Of a DNA stretch of 36,939 nt, positions 12,773-19,627 are shown piece after piece (the stretch's first letter is position 1; each line of letters starts with the position of its first letter). The stretch covers positions 1 to 36,939 of the IMG/VR virus record IMGVR_UViG_3300033995_000630. One strand, written 5' to 3'. A program made the translations under genes and the position numbers. Origin of the DNA: a virus. The notes under the pieces are model-generated. The model did not search any database and was not told the DNA's origin. It was given only the letters and a program-made list of their open reading frames with translations.

Positions 12773-13899
12773 TTGAAAGCCTCCATGCAGAACCCAAACT
12801 GCGAGAACGCACGAGCGAACTCGTCGGTGTTTGGGCCGAGAAAAAGAATCGCCTGGCCTTGGAGCGGCGCAGCGGACGGCTTGGCCGGATGCCAGAACTT
12901 CACGCGGCCCTTCGGGAAACAGATGGCAGAAGCCTGCTCCGCAAGCGACTGAAACCACCTTGTTTCCGTAGCGTTATTGACCAGCACAATCGCATTTGTG
13001 ACGGCCCCGCTGGCATATGAATCGCACAGCTTCTCGACGAACTGGCCGATGAGGCCCGACTCATACGGCGGGTTCATCCACAGCGTGCCTTGCCAGTCCT
13101 TGTCGAGCCCGCTGTCTTCCGCCGTGTAGTAAGTCGCGGCCCGCACAAGCTCGTTTGCGATAGGGTTTGATGCAGGGTCTAAGTCGATCTTGCCGAGCAC
13201 TTGGCGGGCTGCCTCGATGTACTCCTTCGGCGTATACCACTCGTTGTCACCGCTGTTGTTGGCGACGTGCGGCCGGGCCTTCACTGTCTCGACGGCCTGC
13301 TCAATGTCGGCTGCAGTGGGCTTCTCCGGGAGTGCTGCAGCAGCCGCCACTATCTCGTGCTTCGGCGCGTCGATCTCGCCCGCTATAACCTCACGCTCGA
13401 TACCAAGTGTTTCGACGGCCTCTGCAAACTTGCCGTCACGCTCTATCGTTCTCGCCGAAACGCCGTGTTCTTTGGCAAGCCTTTCGGCGGCCTGACCTTC
13501 CGACAAAATGTCGGAAGGTCGTTTCCTGCGAGCACCGGCTTCCTCTGGCGGAAGCCTGTTCCTGAGATACCTCCGCCCGCGCAGCAGACTCATCGCACGA
13601 GGGTCAAGGTTGCGCCGCCCAAGCTGATTCCTGTCGATCCAATCAGCAGCCTCCTCGCGGCTCTTAAACCGCATCTCGTGAATGTCGAACGGCAGCCCCA
13701 GCCGCGTGCAGATCTCGTAGCGGTTGTGGCCGTCGAGCAGCGTGAGCGTTCCCTTGCTGGCCCACACCACCAGCGGGTCGCGTGCACCGCCGTGCTCAAT
13801 GATGTTCTCTTCCAGCTGCTGCCGCTCTTCCGCCGACAGCGGCGGAATCAGTGCGGCGAACTCGGCGTCAACGATGATGTCTTCAAAAACCTGCGGCAT
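12769..13899 (-). CDS. ParB-like domain fused to phage DNA N6-adenine methyltransferase
   Basis: A 376-aa two-domain protein. Residues 1-150 carry a ParB/Srx-like domain (ENIIEHGGARDPLVVW, DGHNRYE at 56-62) and an HTH at about 133-155 (GQAAERLAKEHGVSARTIER). Residues 215-370 match the phage Dam family: WYTP, DPASN (241-245), the NPPY catalytic motif (276-279) and a C-terminal GQAILFLG strand. It would bind DNA through the ParB/HTH half and methylate adenine, probably to block host restriction. AAGGAGG precedes the ATG at 13899. Confidence 0.88.
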   Translation of the reverse strand: MPQVFEDIIVDAEFAALIPPLSAEERQQLEENIIEHGGARDPLVVWASKGTLTLLDGHNRYEICTRLGLPFDIHEMRFKSREEAADWIDRNQLGRRNLDPRAMSLLRGRRYLRNRLPPEEAGARRKRPSDILSEGQAAERLAKEHGVSARTIERDGKFAEAVETLGIEREVIAGEIDAPKHEIVAAAAALPEKPTAADIEQAVETVKARPHVANNSGDNEWYTPKEYIEAARQVLGKIDLDPASNPIANELVRAATYYTAEDSGLDKDWQGTLWMNPPYESGLIGQFVEKLCDSYASGAVTNAIVLVNNATETRWFQSLAEQASAICFPKGRVKFWHPAKPSAAPLQGQAILFLGPNTDEFARAFSQFGFCMEAFK

Positions 13900-13952
13900 A
13901 CGTGTGCCTCCTTGCGTTGTGTTTTGAACCCGTGCCTACCGTGGCACACCCG

Positions 13953-14147
13953 TCAAATCACCTTCCCGCGTCGCGCGTACCAATCGCGTTTGAACAAATC
14001 GAACGAGCCTTGGTGCCCGTCCTTTCGCCAGTTGCAGTAGGCGATGACGCACTCCTCAAAGTCGAGATCCCGCGTCGCCTCGTATGCAGCCTTGCGGGCC
14101 GAAAGTTCGTCGCGTTCCTTGTCCTGCAGCCACTGCGGCTTCGCCAT
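13953..14147 (-). CDS. hypothetical 64-aa protein
   Basis: A protein of unknown family, basic and Trp/Tyr-rich, starting MAKPQWLQDKERDELSARK. The ATG at 14147 shares its A with the stop of the gene upstream (TGATG) and has GGAGGG about eight bases ahead. The five extra codons upstream in the open frame are unlikely to be used. The 53 bases that follow hold the ribosome-binding site of the ParB-Dam gene. No motif identifies a function. Confidence 0.6.
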   Translation of the reverse strand: MAKPQWLQDKERDELSARKAAYEATRDLDFEECVIAYCNWRKDGHQGSFDLFKRDWYARRGKVI

Positions 14148-14467
14148 CACGCAACCCTCCACACCGTGGCCATCCGTCCGCTAGCCGTCTTCCGCGTCCC
14201 GGCCTCGACCACCAGACCACGCCGTGCAAGTTCGATCCGCCGTGGCCGCTGCGTGGACGGGTTCATACCCAAACGGGTCTGCTGCTCTTCGTCAGTGAGC
14301 CCGTCTGGCGTCGCCGCGAGCAGCTCAAGCACACGCCGCTGCATCGCGTTCAACGTCGCCGGCCCGAGTAAGTCGGCCGCCTTGGCCGAGGTGATTGAGC
14401 CGTTGACGCTCGGTGCTCGCTGCGTGAACAGCGGCAGGTCACACTGCGAGTCGATGAAGACGCTCAT
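14147..14467 (-). CDS. winged-helix DNA-binding protein
   Basis: A 106-aa protein. After a 35-residue leader, residues 41-105 form a winged helix (NAMQRRVLELLAATPDGLTD, STQRPRRIELARRGLV, then a Gly/Arg wing and MATVWRVA). This is the fold of small phage helix-turn-helix proteins with the LTDEE turn. It is coupled to its neighbours by ATGA upstream and TGATG downstream. It may regulate the early operon or help replication; the sequence does not decide. Confidence 0.68.
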   Translation of the reverse strand: MSVFIDSQCDLPLFTQRAPSVNGSITSAKAADLLGPATLNAMQRRVLELLAATPDGLTDEEQQTRLGMNPSTQRPRRIELARRGLVVEAGTRKTASGRMATVWRVA

Positions 14468-14787
14468 GGCTTGGCCTCCATGGCGTTCGCGATTCGCTCA
14501 AGCTGATAAGAGATGGAGTTGATCGCCAGCAATAAGGCGTCAGACGCAACATCGACGCAAGGCTTTTGCGTAGCCGTCGATGGCTTCGCGTGTTTCGCAA
14601 GGTATGCGTCAGCCTGCGTCTTGTTGACCAGTTTTCCGCGAATGCCTGCGACAGTCATCACGTCGATTTCTCGGCGCGATGCAGCAGCAAGCAAAACGCG
14701 ATACTCGTCCCCTGGGTTTCCATGCTTCTTATCTGGCCGCGTGTCATACGCCGCCATGCGAACCCATCCATTTGGAATCAGACTCAT
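14464..14787 (-). CDS. hypothetical 107-aa protein
   Basis: A protein of unknown family. The first 40 residues (IPNGWVRMAAYDTRPDKKHG) look like a small beta domain, and a C-terminal helix follows (DALLLAINSISYQLERIANA). AAGGAG stands about eight bases ahead of the ATG at 14787. It opens a coupled run with the winged-helix gene downstream. There are no cysteines arranged for metal binding and no membrane span. Confidence 0.6.
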   Translation of the reverse strand: MSLIPNGWVRMAAYDTRPDKKHGNPGDEYRVLLAAASRREIDVMTVAGIRGKLVNKTQADAYLAKHAKPSTATQKPCVDVASDALLLAINSISYQLERIANAMEAKP

Positions 14788-14942
14788 GTCTCACGCTCCT
14801 TCGTGTATTGGCCCCGTGACGTGGGGCGTTCGGTCGCATCACGCTGGGAGGTAGCGCTGCGACTGCGGTGGTTACTCGCCACTCACCGCGTGGCGACCAA
14901 TGCGGCCAGGTGAGCCGCTGGGGCAATGGCGTGCCGGCTGTG
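14788..14942. other. 155-bp intergenic region with two hairpins
   Basis: Two perfect short inverted repeats are seen: GCCCC/GGGGC around GTGACGT (about 14811-14827) and TCGCCAC/GTGGCGA around a 7-base loop (14876-14896). Neither is followed by a T-run on the minus strand, so they may be processing or attenuation elements rather than simple terminators. I see no gene and no convincing promoter. Confidence 0.4.
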
Positions 14943-15167
14943 TCAATCGCTCGACTCTGGTTTGGCTATGTAACTCCTCCACCCCGGCGTTGCCGGCGGT
15001 GGCTCGTGCTTCATCTTGAGTTCGTGGTACGCCTTGAGGTTCGTCTCCGCAGCCTTGCGGCAACGTTGCGCCTCATCACGCATTCCGCTTGCAACGGTCG
15101 CCATGTCGGCTTTGCCGTGCTCGCGGAGGTACGCGACAACGTCATCGAAGGTGGGCCAGCCGCTCAC
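14943..15167 (-). CDS. hypothetical 74-aa protein
   Basis: A protein of unknown family. It reads SGWPTFDDVVAYLREHGKAD and then a charged helix (DEAQRCRKAAETNLKAYHEL). The GTG at 15167 forms a GTGA overlap with the stop of the RecT-like gene; the 26 extra codons of the longer frame lie inside that gene in another frame and look artificial. Translational coupling to the annealing protein suggests a recombination accessory, but this is only context. Confidence 0.58.
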   Translation of the reverse strand: MSGWPTFDDVVAYLREHGKADMATVASGMRDEAQRCRKAAETNLKAYHELKMKHEPPPATPGWRSYIAKPESSD

Positions 15168-16078
15168 GATGCGTTCTCCGTGGCGGCAGCCTCGTGCTCG
15201 AACTCCTGGCCGTTGTCCTCTGGCTCGCTTTCCAGCCACTCGCACTTGCCGTCGATCAGGTGCACGAGCTCGTTGCGTTGGGCCGCGGTGAAAGTGCCCT
15301 CCTTGTGCCGCTGGTTGACGCGATCCCGCAGGGCGGCAAGCAGCTCGAGGCTGTTCGTCCTCTGCACGGCGAGCCGGGCATTGGCGACGGGATCATTCGT
15401 GGCCGAGAGGGCCGGCGGCTGTGCCGTCTGCTGCGCGTGGCTATCAACGGCTGTTGCAGGGGCGTGGCCGCGCTCCACAGCCGCCGGGCGACTCTCGGTT
15501 GACGGGAACTTGGGACGCACCACGACGGGCTCGCGGGCGGGCTCGGGAGCCGGGGCATCTGCGATCTCGTCTGGGTCGTAGATGCCGACCGAGCCTTCCC
15601 AGCCGATGCTCTTGAGCCCTGCCGTGATGGCACGGCTGCGAAGCATCGCCTTCGGGTGCTTGGCGTAGTTGTCATTGGACGCCAGGCCAGCCCTCTTAGC
15701 GTCCTCAATCGTGAACGTCTCCGTGTGCTCGTCACCGTTGGGATGACGCAGCACGAGCACTGCCCGAGCCTCGGTCAGTTCCTTGAACTGGGCACGGCCG
15801 CCGCACGACTTAAACCGTGCGAGCTGCGAATCAGCCCGCTCGGTCACGGTGCCTTTGATGACCTGCAGTTTGCGGCAGGCAGCCATCGTGCCCATGCCCA
15901 ACTCGCGGCCCATCAAGACAATCGCGGCAAACGAAACGCCGTCGCGGATGTGGCTTGGCAGGAAGCCGGTTCTCCGCAGGGCATCTCCCATGCTGACGAG
16001 TGACTCAAACGAGGGCTCGCTTTGGGTTGTCACGGCCAGCGAACCAGCCGCGTTGTGGGTTGTCAGTGCAGTGCTCAT
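15164..16078 (-). CDS. RecT-like single-strand annealing / recombination protein
   Basis: A 304-aa protein. The core at about residues 25-165 (LRRTGFLPSHIRDGVSFAAI, VLMGRELGMGTMAACRKLQV, GTVTERADSQLARFKSCGG, then NYAKHPKAMLRSRAITAGL) is the pattern of phage proteins annotated as RecT-family recombinases. The C-terminal 120 residues are a low-complexity Pro/Ala/Glu linker and a helical end. It would anneal complementary single strands in phage recombination. No partner exonuclease is evident. AAAGGA precedes the ATG at 16078. The family link is remote, so confidence is moderate. Confidence 0.65.
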   Translation of the reverse strand: MSTALTTHNAAGSLAVTTQSEPSFESLVSMGDALRRTGFLPSHIRDGVSFAAIVLMGRELGMGTMAACRKLQVIKGTVTERADSQLARFKSCGGRAQFKELTEARAVLVLRHPNGDEHTETFTIEDAKRAGLASNDNYAKHPKAMLRSRAITAGLKSIGWEGSVGIYDPDEIADAPAPEPAREPVVVRPKFPSTESRPAAVERGHAPATAVDSHAQQTAQPPALSATNDPVANARLAVQRTNSLELLAALRDRVNQRHKEGTFTAAQRNELVHLIDGKCEWLESEPEDNGQEFEHEAAATENAS

Positions 16079-16318
16079 CGTCGCGTCCTTTCGTAAGAAA
16101 CCTTGCGTCACTTTTCTTTGAAAATCCCGCTCGGCGTCCTGCGTTGCGGGTCGTTCTTGCGTCCTTGCTGCTGGCGTCTCCGACGCCCTCCTTTCCACCG
16201 GTTGACTCCGTCTTCCGGTGGTCCTGTACGTGCGTGATCCTTGAAGTTGGGGGGAAAACGTAAACGGGAGGGGGGGGGGGGGGCAACCCCCGTGCCATAT
16301 CCGCCGTGATTTTTGCGT
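16079..16318 (-). other. 240-nt leader upstream of the RecT-like gene
   Basis: No gene is evident. On the minus strand the region holds a GC hairpin with a 14-base G run on the opposite strand (16264-16294), a perfect 7-bp inverted repeat CCACCGG/CCGGTGG (16195-16221), and a perfect GGCGTC/GACGCC palindrome (16173-16187) just beyond an AGGAGG. The stacked structures in front of the RecT-like gene look like a regulated leader or terminator-antiterminator, but I find no clear promoter. Confidence 0.4.
16264..16294 (-). terminator. possible terminator with a G14 tract
   Basis: Read on the minus strand, ACGGGGG, loop TTG and a long C run can fold, followed shortly by GTTTACGTTTT. It lies 25-55 bases after the stop of the gene at 16319-16588. 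On the plus strand 16270-16283 is fourteen consecutive G, prone to slippage, to G-quadruplex formation and to sequencing error. Confidence 0.4.
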
Positions 16319-16588
16319 TCAGAACGGCACGATCTGGTCGGCCGTCACTGCGTAGTGCAGGTTGCCGTGGTCGGGAACGTGACGCCGCACGTGGTACGTG
16401 TCATCCGTCAGCACCTCGACCACGACGCCGTTGAGCGTCTGGCCCTTCTCGATCCAGCGGATCCTGTCGCCGACCGCGTAGGTCGTGACCAGCTGCCCGT
16501 CGATGAGCCGCGTGGTGCCGCCCGAAACGGTGTGCTCGGGCATGGCGGCGACGGCGGCGAGATACTCAGCGTGGTGGGGATCACTCAT
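16319..16588 (-). CDS. hypothetical 89-aa protein, SH3/KOW-like
   Basis: A small protein with a short helix (SDPHHAEYLAAVAAMPEHTV) and then a beta-rich part: VGDRIRWIEKGQTLNGVVVE, TYHVRRHVPDHG and YAVTADQIVPF. That pattern fits the SH3-like barrels of small phage proteins that bind nucleic acid or protein. AAAGGAAA stands about eight bases ahead of the ATG at 16588. It is the first gene after the operator-bearing promoters at 16616-16742. Function unknown. Confidence 0.62.
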   Translation of the reverse strand: MSDPHHAEYLAAVAAMPEHTVSGGTTRLIDGQLVTTYAVGDRIRWIEKGQTLNGVVVEVLTDDTYHVRRHVPDHGNLHYAVTADQIVPF

Positions 16589-16615
16589 GGCGATTTCCTT
16601 TCGTGTGAGTGGGGA

Positions 16616-16643
16616 ACTGTACCGATGTTCACTACGGCGTCAA
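16616..16643 (-). promoter_or_regulatory. candidate leftward early promoter
   Basis: Minus strand -35 TTGACG (16643-16638), 16-bp spacer, -10 TACAGT (16621-16616). It stands about 30 bases ahead of the ATG at 16588 and some 50 bases downstream of the operator at 16691-16707. It would start the early operon. Confidence 0.5.
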
Positions 16644-16690
16644 GCGGTCGGACCAACAAAATGAGGGGACTGGAAATTGCGTACAGTGTT

Positions 16691-16742
16691 TAGCGTCGGC
16701 GTTAGAAAGACCGCATGGTAGCGGCGGCGTTAGAACTGTCAA
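16691..16742 (-). promoter_or_regulatory. tandem operators and a promoter with the operator in its spacer
   Basis: Two copies of a near-palindrome occur on the plus strand: TAGCGTCGGCGTTAGAA (16691-16707) and TAGCGGCGGCGTTAGAA (16719-16735), 28 bp apart. On the minus strand the second lies between a -35 TTGACA (16742-16737) and a -10-like TACCAT (16720-16715) with a 16-bp spacer. The -35 overlaps the stop codon of the 47-aa gene. A bound repressor would block RNA polymerase directly. Confidence 0.6.
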
Positions 16743-16882
16743 CTGGGAAGGACGCCGGCCACGCTGGCCAGCAGTTCCAGAAGATCGTGCACGGCTCGAG
16801 CAGCGGGCGAATCCGTGCCGAGTTCCTGGCCGATGCGGATGAGTACAAGCGACTGCAAGGCGGCGTTCCAGCGGCGTTTCAT
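16739..16882 (-). CDS. 47-aa hypothetical protein
   Basis: A short gene supported by a strong ribosome-binding site, AAGGAGGG, about eight bases ahead of the ATG at 16882. The product is a basic N-terminus (MKRRWNAALQSLVLIRIG) followed by a helical Leu-rich part (AVHDLLELLASVAGVLPS). Its stop overlaps the -35 box of the promoter at 16715-16742. It could be a small regulator of the early region or a leader peptide; nothing identifies it further. Confidence 0.55.
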   Translation of the reverse strand: MKRRWNAALQSLVLIRIGQELGTDSPAARAVHDLLELLASVAGVLPS

Positions 16883-16927
16883 CGTGTGGCCCTCCTTGGC
16901 CGTGAGGTTAGTAATCCAGGCCGCGAA

Positions 16928-17305
16928 CTAACGTCGCTTCCTAGCAGCCCTCTTTTTGACTTTTGGTGCAGAGGCAGGCTTTGCGTTCGCGTGAAACAAG
17001 CCCAGCCACCAAAACGCCATAAAGTATTCGCTGGCCACCGAGTCTTCGCTGCACTCGTTCACGTCGCCACGGAGGTCTTCGTCTTGCAGAAGCCAGCCCC
17101 ATGCCGACGCCACAGCTGTCGCTGCGATAACTCCAGGGCGGCCGTGGCGGTTGATGATGTCCTGCATCGTGTCTGCAACGGAAAATCCGTCTATTTCCAT
17201 GTCGCCAACGCTGTGCCAATGGTCAGCAAATGGTTTGAGCTCCTTGCAAGCCTGGAGGAAAAGTGTTCGCGTCCATGCATCGCGCTTTGATTTCTTTTTT
17301 GCCAT
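16928..17305 (-). CDS. hypothetical 125-aa protein with basic ends
   Basis: The N-terminus MAKKKSKRDAW and the C-terminus KVKKRAARKRR are both strongly basic, and the middle (about residues 30-105) is helical with several Trp and an acidic patch. AAAGGAGC precedes the ATG at 17305. A nucleic-acid-binding role is suggested by charge only. It is the second gene downstream of the operator-controlled promoter at 17599-17626. No family is recognised. Confidence 0.6.
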   Translation of the reverse strand: MAKKKSKRDAWTRTLFLQACKELKPFADHWHSVGDMEIDGFSVADTMQDIINRHGRPGVIAATAVASAWGWLLQDEDLRGDVNECSEDSVASEYFMAFWWLGLFHANAKPASAPKVKKRAARKRR

Positions 17306-17334
17306 CGTGAATGCTCCTTTGGCGGCCAAGTCTA

Positions 17335-17366
17335 ACTTCCAGCCGGCCCGATTGCCGGCTGGAAGT
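17335..17366. terminator. perfect 13-bp hairpin between early genes
   Basis: ACTTCCAGCCGGC (17335-17347) and its exact complement (17354-17366) enclose a six-base loop CCGATT. It follows the stop of the gene at 17374-17547 by a few bases. No T-run follows on either strand, so it may be a factor-dependent terminator, an RNA-stability element or a protein-binding palindrome. Confidence 0.5.
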
Positions 17367-17373
17367 CCGTCGC

Positions 17374-17547
17374 TCAGCGGCTCTCGCAGCGGAGACTCGC
17401 GGCCTCGGCAGCCTTGGCCGTGGCGTAGCCCTTGCGGTTGTTGGCCGGAAGATTGAACCCAGGGCGGCCCATCGTGATGAAGTAGCGGACCTCGCCGCGA
17501 ACCTCGATGGCCACCACGCGGTCAGTGCTATTGAGAAGGGCGTTCAT
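17374..17547 (-). CDS. hypothetical 57-aa protein under operator control
   Basis: A small protein reading MNALLNSTDRVVAIEVRG, then EVRYFITMGRPGFNLPANNR and a helical end. The ATG at 17547 has GGGAG about nine bases ahead. It is the first gene of the transcript from the promoter at 17599-17626, whose spacer is filled by the shared operator. Position just past a regulator suggests a Cro-like or antirepressor role, but the sequence has no clear helix-turn-helix. Confidence 0.58.
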   Translation of the reverse strand: MNALLNSTDRVVAIEVRGEVRYFITMGRPGFNLPANNRKGYATAKAAEAASLRCESR

Positions 17548-17598
17548 CGTTTCGTCTCCCGGCTGGCGGCTGCGAGTCTCATTCGCTCGCATGAGCCT

Positions 17599-17626
17599 AT
17601 TCTAGCGTCGGCGTTAGAACGTGCAA
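17599..17626 (-). promoter_or_regulatory. promoter with operator filling the -35/-10 spacer
   Basis: Minus strand -35 TTGCAC (17626-17621), 16-bp spacer GTTCTAACGCCGACGC, -10 TAGAAT (17604-17599). The spacer contains the operator; on the plus strand TAGCGTCGGCGTTAGAA at 17603-17619 is identical to the copy at 16691-16707. The same arrangement is seen at 16715-16742. Confidence 0.7.
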
Positions 17627-17630
17627 GGGG

Positions 17631-17671
17631 TGAGAAAAAAGATTTTTCCGGCCTGCTTTTGCCGGGGAAAA
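17631..17671 (-). terminator. intrinsic terminator after the regulator gene
   Basis: Minus strand: flanking TTTT, stem CCGG/CCGG around a GC-rich loop with outer T-A pairs, then AAAAATCTTTTTTCTC. It lies 3-45 bases after the stop of the HTH regulator and isolates it from the promoter at 17599-17626. Confidence 0.6.
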
Positions 17672-17673
17672 CG

Positions 17674-17910
17674 CTAGTTGGCCTTGAATCCGCCCCTGGG
17701 GCGGCCGGTGGCCCGTTTGGCCTTGGCCCGCTTGCGGATCTCTTCGGCGTCAAAAACGCGGGCCGTGGGGGCCGCCAGCCAGGACTGCAGGCCGCCCTTG
17801 TCGGGCTCGAGCAGGGCCAGCTGCCGCATGCGCCCCATAGTGACGCCGAGGATCTTGGCCGCCTCGGCGGTCGAGATCAACTTCTTGCCTTCTGGTAGTG
17901 CCACAACCAT
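17674..17910 (-). CDS. HTH regulator, candidate phage repressor
   Basis: A 78-aa protein. Residues 10-35 (KLISTAEAAKILGVTMGRMR) form a MerR/excisionase-type helix-turn-helix, and residues 45-60 form the wing and second helix (TARVFDAEEIRKRA). The end is basic (KAKRATGRPRGGFKAN). It diverges from the integrase, has its own terminator, and is surrounded by four copies of one operator, so it is the best candidate to bind them. Its own -10 box ends six bases before the ATG, so the message would be leaderless, as for lambda cI from PRM. An excisionase-like role is the alternative. Confidence 0.68.
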   Translation of the reverse strand: MVVALPEGKKLISTAEAAKILGVTMGRMRQLALLEPDKGGLQSWLAAPTARVFDAEEIRKRAKAKRATGRPRGGFKAN

Positions 17911-17916
17911 GCCCCA

Positions 17917-17944
17917 ATACTAACGCCGCGAATAGGCGCGTCAA
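17917..17944 (-). promoter_or_regulatory. promoter of the HTH regulator with inverted operator; leaderless start
   Basis: Minus strand -35 TTGACG (17944-17939), 16-bp spacer, -10 TAGTAT (17922-17917). The operator core GCGGCGTTAG overlaps the -10 in the opposite orientation to the other copies. The expected transcription start, seven bases after the -10, is the A of the ATG at 17910. Confidence 0.55.
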
Positions 17945-18125
17945 ACTGTCCTGCCGCCGCATCCAGCAGAATCTGCCCACCTCCGCCAATCCGAGAATCG
18001 CAGTCCCAACACCGCGACAATCGAACTAGTGAACAAAAGTAGTAGCGGAGGGCATGGGAGTAGGGAACTCGTACACCCTGGACTTCTGTATACTACTGCC
18101 ACAACACCAAAAGGGAGGCAGTGGC
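17945..18125. other. divergent control region upstream of the integrase
   Basis: About 180 bases without a gene between the regulator promoter and the integrase. A -10-like TATACT (18089-18094) lies 31 bases before the integrase ATG at 18126 but has no good -35. The phage attachment site is expected here or at 19038-19153, but I cannot see a tRNA-like core or a defined repeat. Confidence 0.35.
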
Positions 18126-19037
18126 ATGACTATTCGGGAGCTGTTGATCGAGCGGTACGCACCGTTGCACAACCTGTCGGCCAGGAGCGTCGTGCTCTTT
18201 GGCCATTCCATCGACCGGCTGCGGGACTTCCTGCAGCGAGAGCCACAGATTGCCGACTTTGACGATCTTGTGATCGCAAAGTTCTTGCGGTGGCGGGCCG
18301 TCACGCCGCATCGCGGCAAGGTCTGCTCGCCGGCCAGCGTGGCAAAGGACAAGGCCCACCTGTCGGCCCTGTGGAACTTCGCCGCACGGAAGCGGATCGC
18401 GGCTGAGTTCCCAGACCTGCCACGCCTGAAAGTGCCTACGCGGCCGCCACGGGGCTACACGGTCGCCGAGGTGTCTGCACTCGTCAGGGCAGCGAGAACG
18501 GCACACGGCTCAATCGGTGGTGTCCCAGCCCCATGGCTGTGGATGACGCTGATTCAGTCGCTCTGGTACACGGGCGAGCGGATCGGAAGCCACCTTCGGC
18601 TGCGGTGGTCGGAAGTGGATCTCGACGCCTGCCGCATCACCTTCCTCGGCGAGACCCGCAAGGGCGGCATCGAGACGATCCAGCGGGCCATTCATCCCGA
18701 CCTGGCCCAGCAGCTGCGTCGCTACCGCAGGGCGGATGCCGATCTCGTCTGGCCGTGGCTCGAGCACCGCCGGGCCAATAGTCTTTTCCAGACGCTGCGG
18801 CTGCTGTGTAGGCGGGCAGGCGTCAAGGCTAGGGGCTTCCACGCCATCCGCAAGGCGAGCGGTTCCTACGTCAAGGCCGGGGGCGGCGATGCCACGGACC
18901 ACCTGGGCCACGCCAACCCGAAGACCACGAAGGATCACTACCTGGACACCACCATCACCGGGCAGCAGTCGGCCCTGGACTTCCTGCCGCCGCTCGACCT
19001 CGAAGGCCCGCAGGACGGCACTAGCCCGGCGGCTTGA
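18126..19037 (+). CDS. int: tyrosine recombinase (phage integrase)
   Basis: A 303-aa protein. It has an N-terminal core-binding SAM-like domain (about residues 1-95) and a catalytic domain carrying all the usual residues: Arg152 (YTGERIGSHL), Lys179 (ETRKGG), His239 and Arg242 (HAIR), His262 (LGHAN) and the nucleophile Tyr272 (DHYLD). It would recombine attP with a host site. The ATG at 18126 has GGGAGG seven bases ahead; the 24 codons before it overlap the promoter region and are not used. It is the only strand-switched block together with the excisionase-like gene that follows. Confidence 0.93.
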   Translation: MTIRELLIERYAPLHNLSARSVVLFGHSIDRLRDFLQREPQIADFDDLVIAKFLRWRAVTPHRGKVCSPASVAKDKAHLSALWNFAARKRIAAEFPDLPRLKVPTRPPRGYTVAEVSALVRAARTAHGSIGGVPAPWLWMTLIQSLWYTGERIGSHLRLRWSEVDLDACRITFLGETRKGGIETIQRAIHPDLAQQLRRYRRADADLVWPWLEHRRANSLFQTLRLLCRRAGVKARGFHAIRKASGSYVKAGGGDATDHLGHANPKTTKDHYLDTTITGQQSALDFLPPLDLEGPQDGTSPAA

Positions 19038-19153
19038 GTTGGCGTCGGCTGGCACGTTGCGGCACTTTGAGCGTGATTGATCGCTGTTGACGAGTTTGCA
19101 GCGGTAGAAATTGCCGCTATCGTGCGAGCGTTGTTCAACCAAAGGAGGTTCGC

Positions 19154-19627
19154 ATGGACAAGCTTTTGACACGCAAGCAGGTCGCAGAGTTTCTTGGGAT
19201 TGAGCCTGGCACACTTGCACGGTGGAAGTGGGCAGGCAAGGAAGGTCCGCCGAGCGTGATGGTTGGCACGCGTTCGATTCGATATCGGCAATCTGACGTT
19301 GAGGCGTGGATGCGAGGCGGGGCCGTCATCGCAGACAGTGCAGACACTGAGTCAGCAGATAACTTTGCTTTAGCCTGTCGCTTCGGTGCCCTTTACAAGC
19401 TCAGCAAAGAGGATCGCCGCAAGATCTGCCGCGAAATTGCTGAGGCGTGCGAGAAATCCTTTCGGAGAGGATTTCATCAGGGCCGTGAAGGCGCAGGCGA
19501 TGTCGTTGTTGATCTTATGGATTGGCGATTCAATACGCCGCTTTCGCAATCGCCTTCACCGCACGGAACCTATGATTCCGACGCAATCACTCGCCATTCG
19601 GCAGAGGTTGGATTGCCACGCAGGTAG
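19154..19627 (+). CDS. excisionase-like HTH protein with a C-terminal extension
   Basis: A 157-aa protein. Residues 1-55 match the AlpA/excisionase HTH_17 fold (LLTRKQVAEFLGIEPGTLAR, then GTRSIRYRQSDVEAW). Known excisionases of this type are 60-80 aa; here another 100 residues follow, with a helical charged stretch (SKEDRRKICREIAEACEKSF), of unknown role. AAAGGAGG precedes the ATG by seven bases. It follows the integrase on the same strand, 116 bases apart, and would direct excision or regulate integration. Confidence 0.72.
   Translation: MDKLLTRKQVAEFLGIEPGTLARWKWAGKEGPPSVMVGTRSIRYRQSDVEAWMRGGAVIADSADTESADNFALACRFGALYKLSKEDRRKICREIAEACEKSFRRGFHQGREGAGDVVVDLMDWRFNTPLSQSPSPHGTYDSDAITRHSAEVGLPRR

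Noticed and set aside
16928-16937. A fifth operator copy (CTAACGTCGC)
   Set aside because: It coincides with the stop codon of the gene at 16928-17305, has no promoter around it and matches only part of the motif.
17945-19153. tRNA-derived attP core near the integrase
   Set aside because: I looked for a tRNA 3-prime end (TpsiC arm and CCA-proximal stem) on both strands in the gaps beside int and did not find one I could defend.
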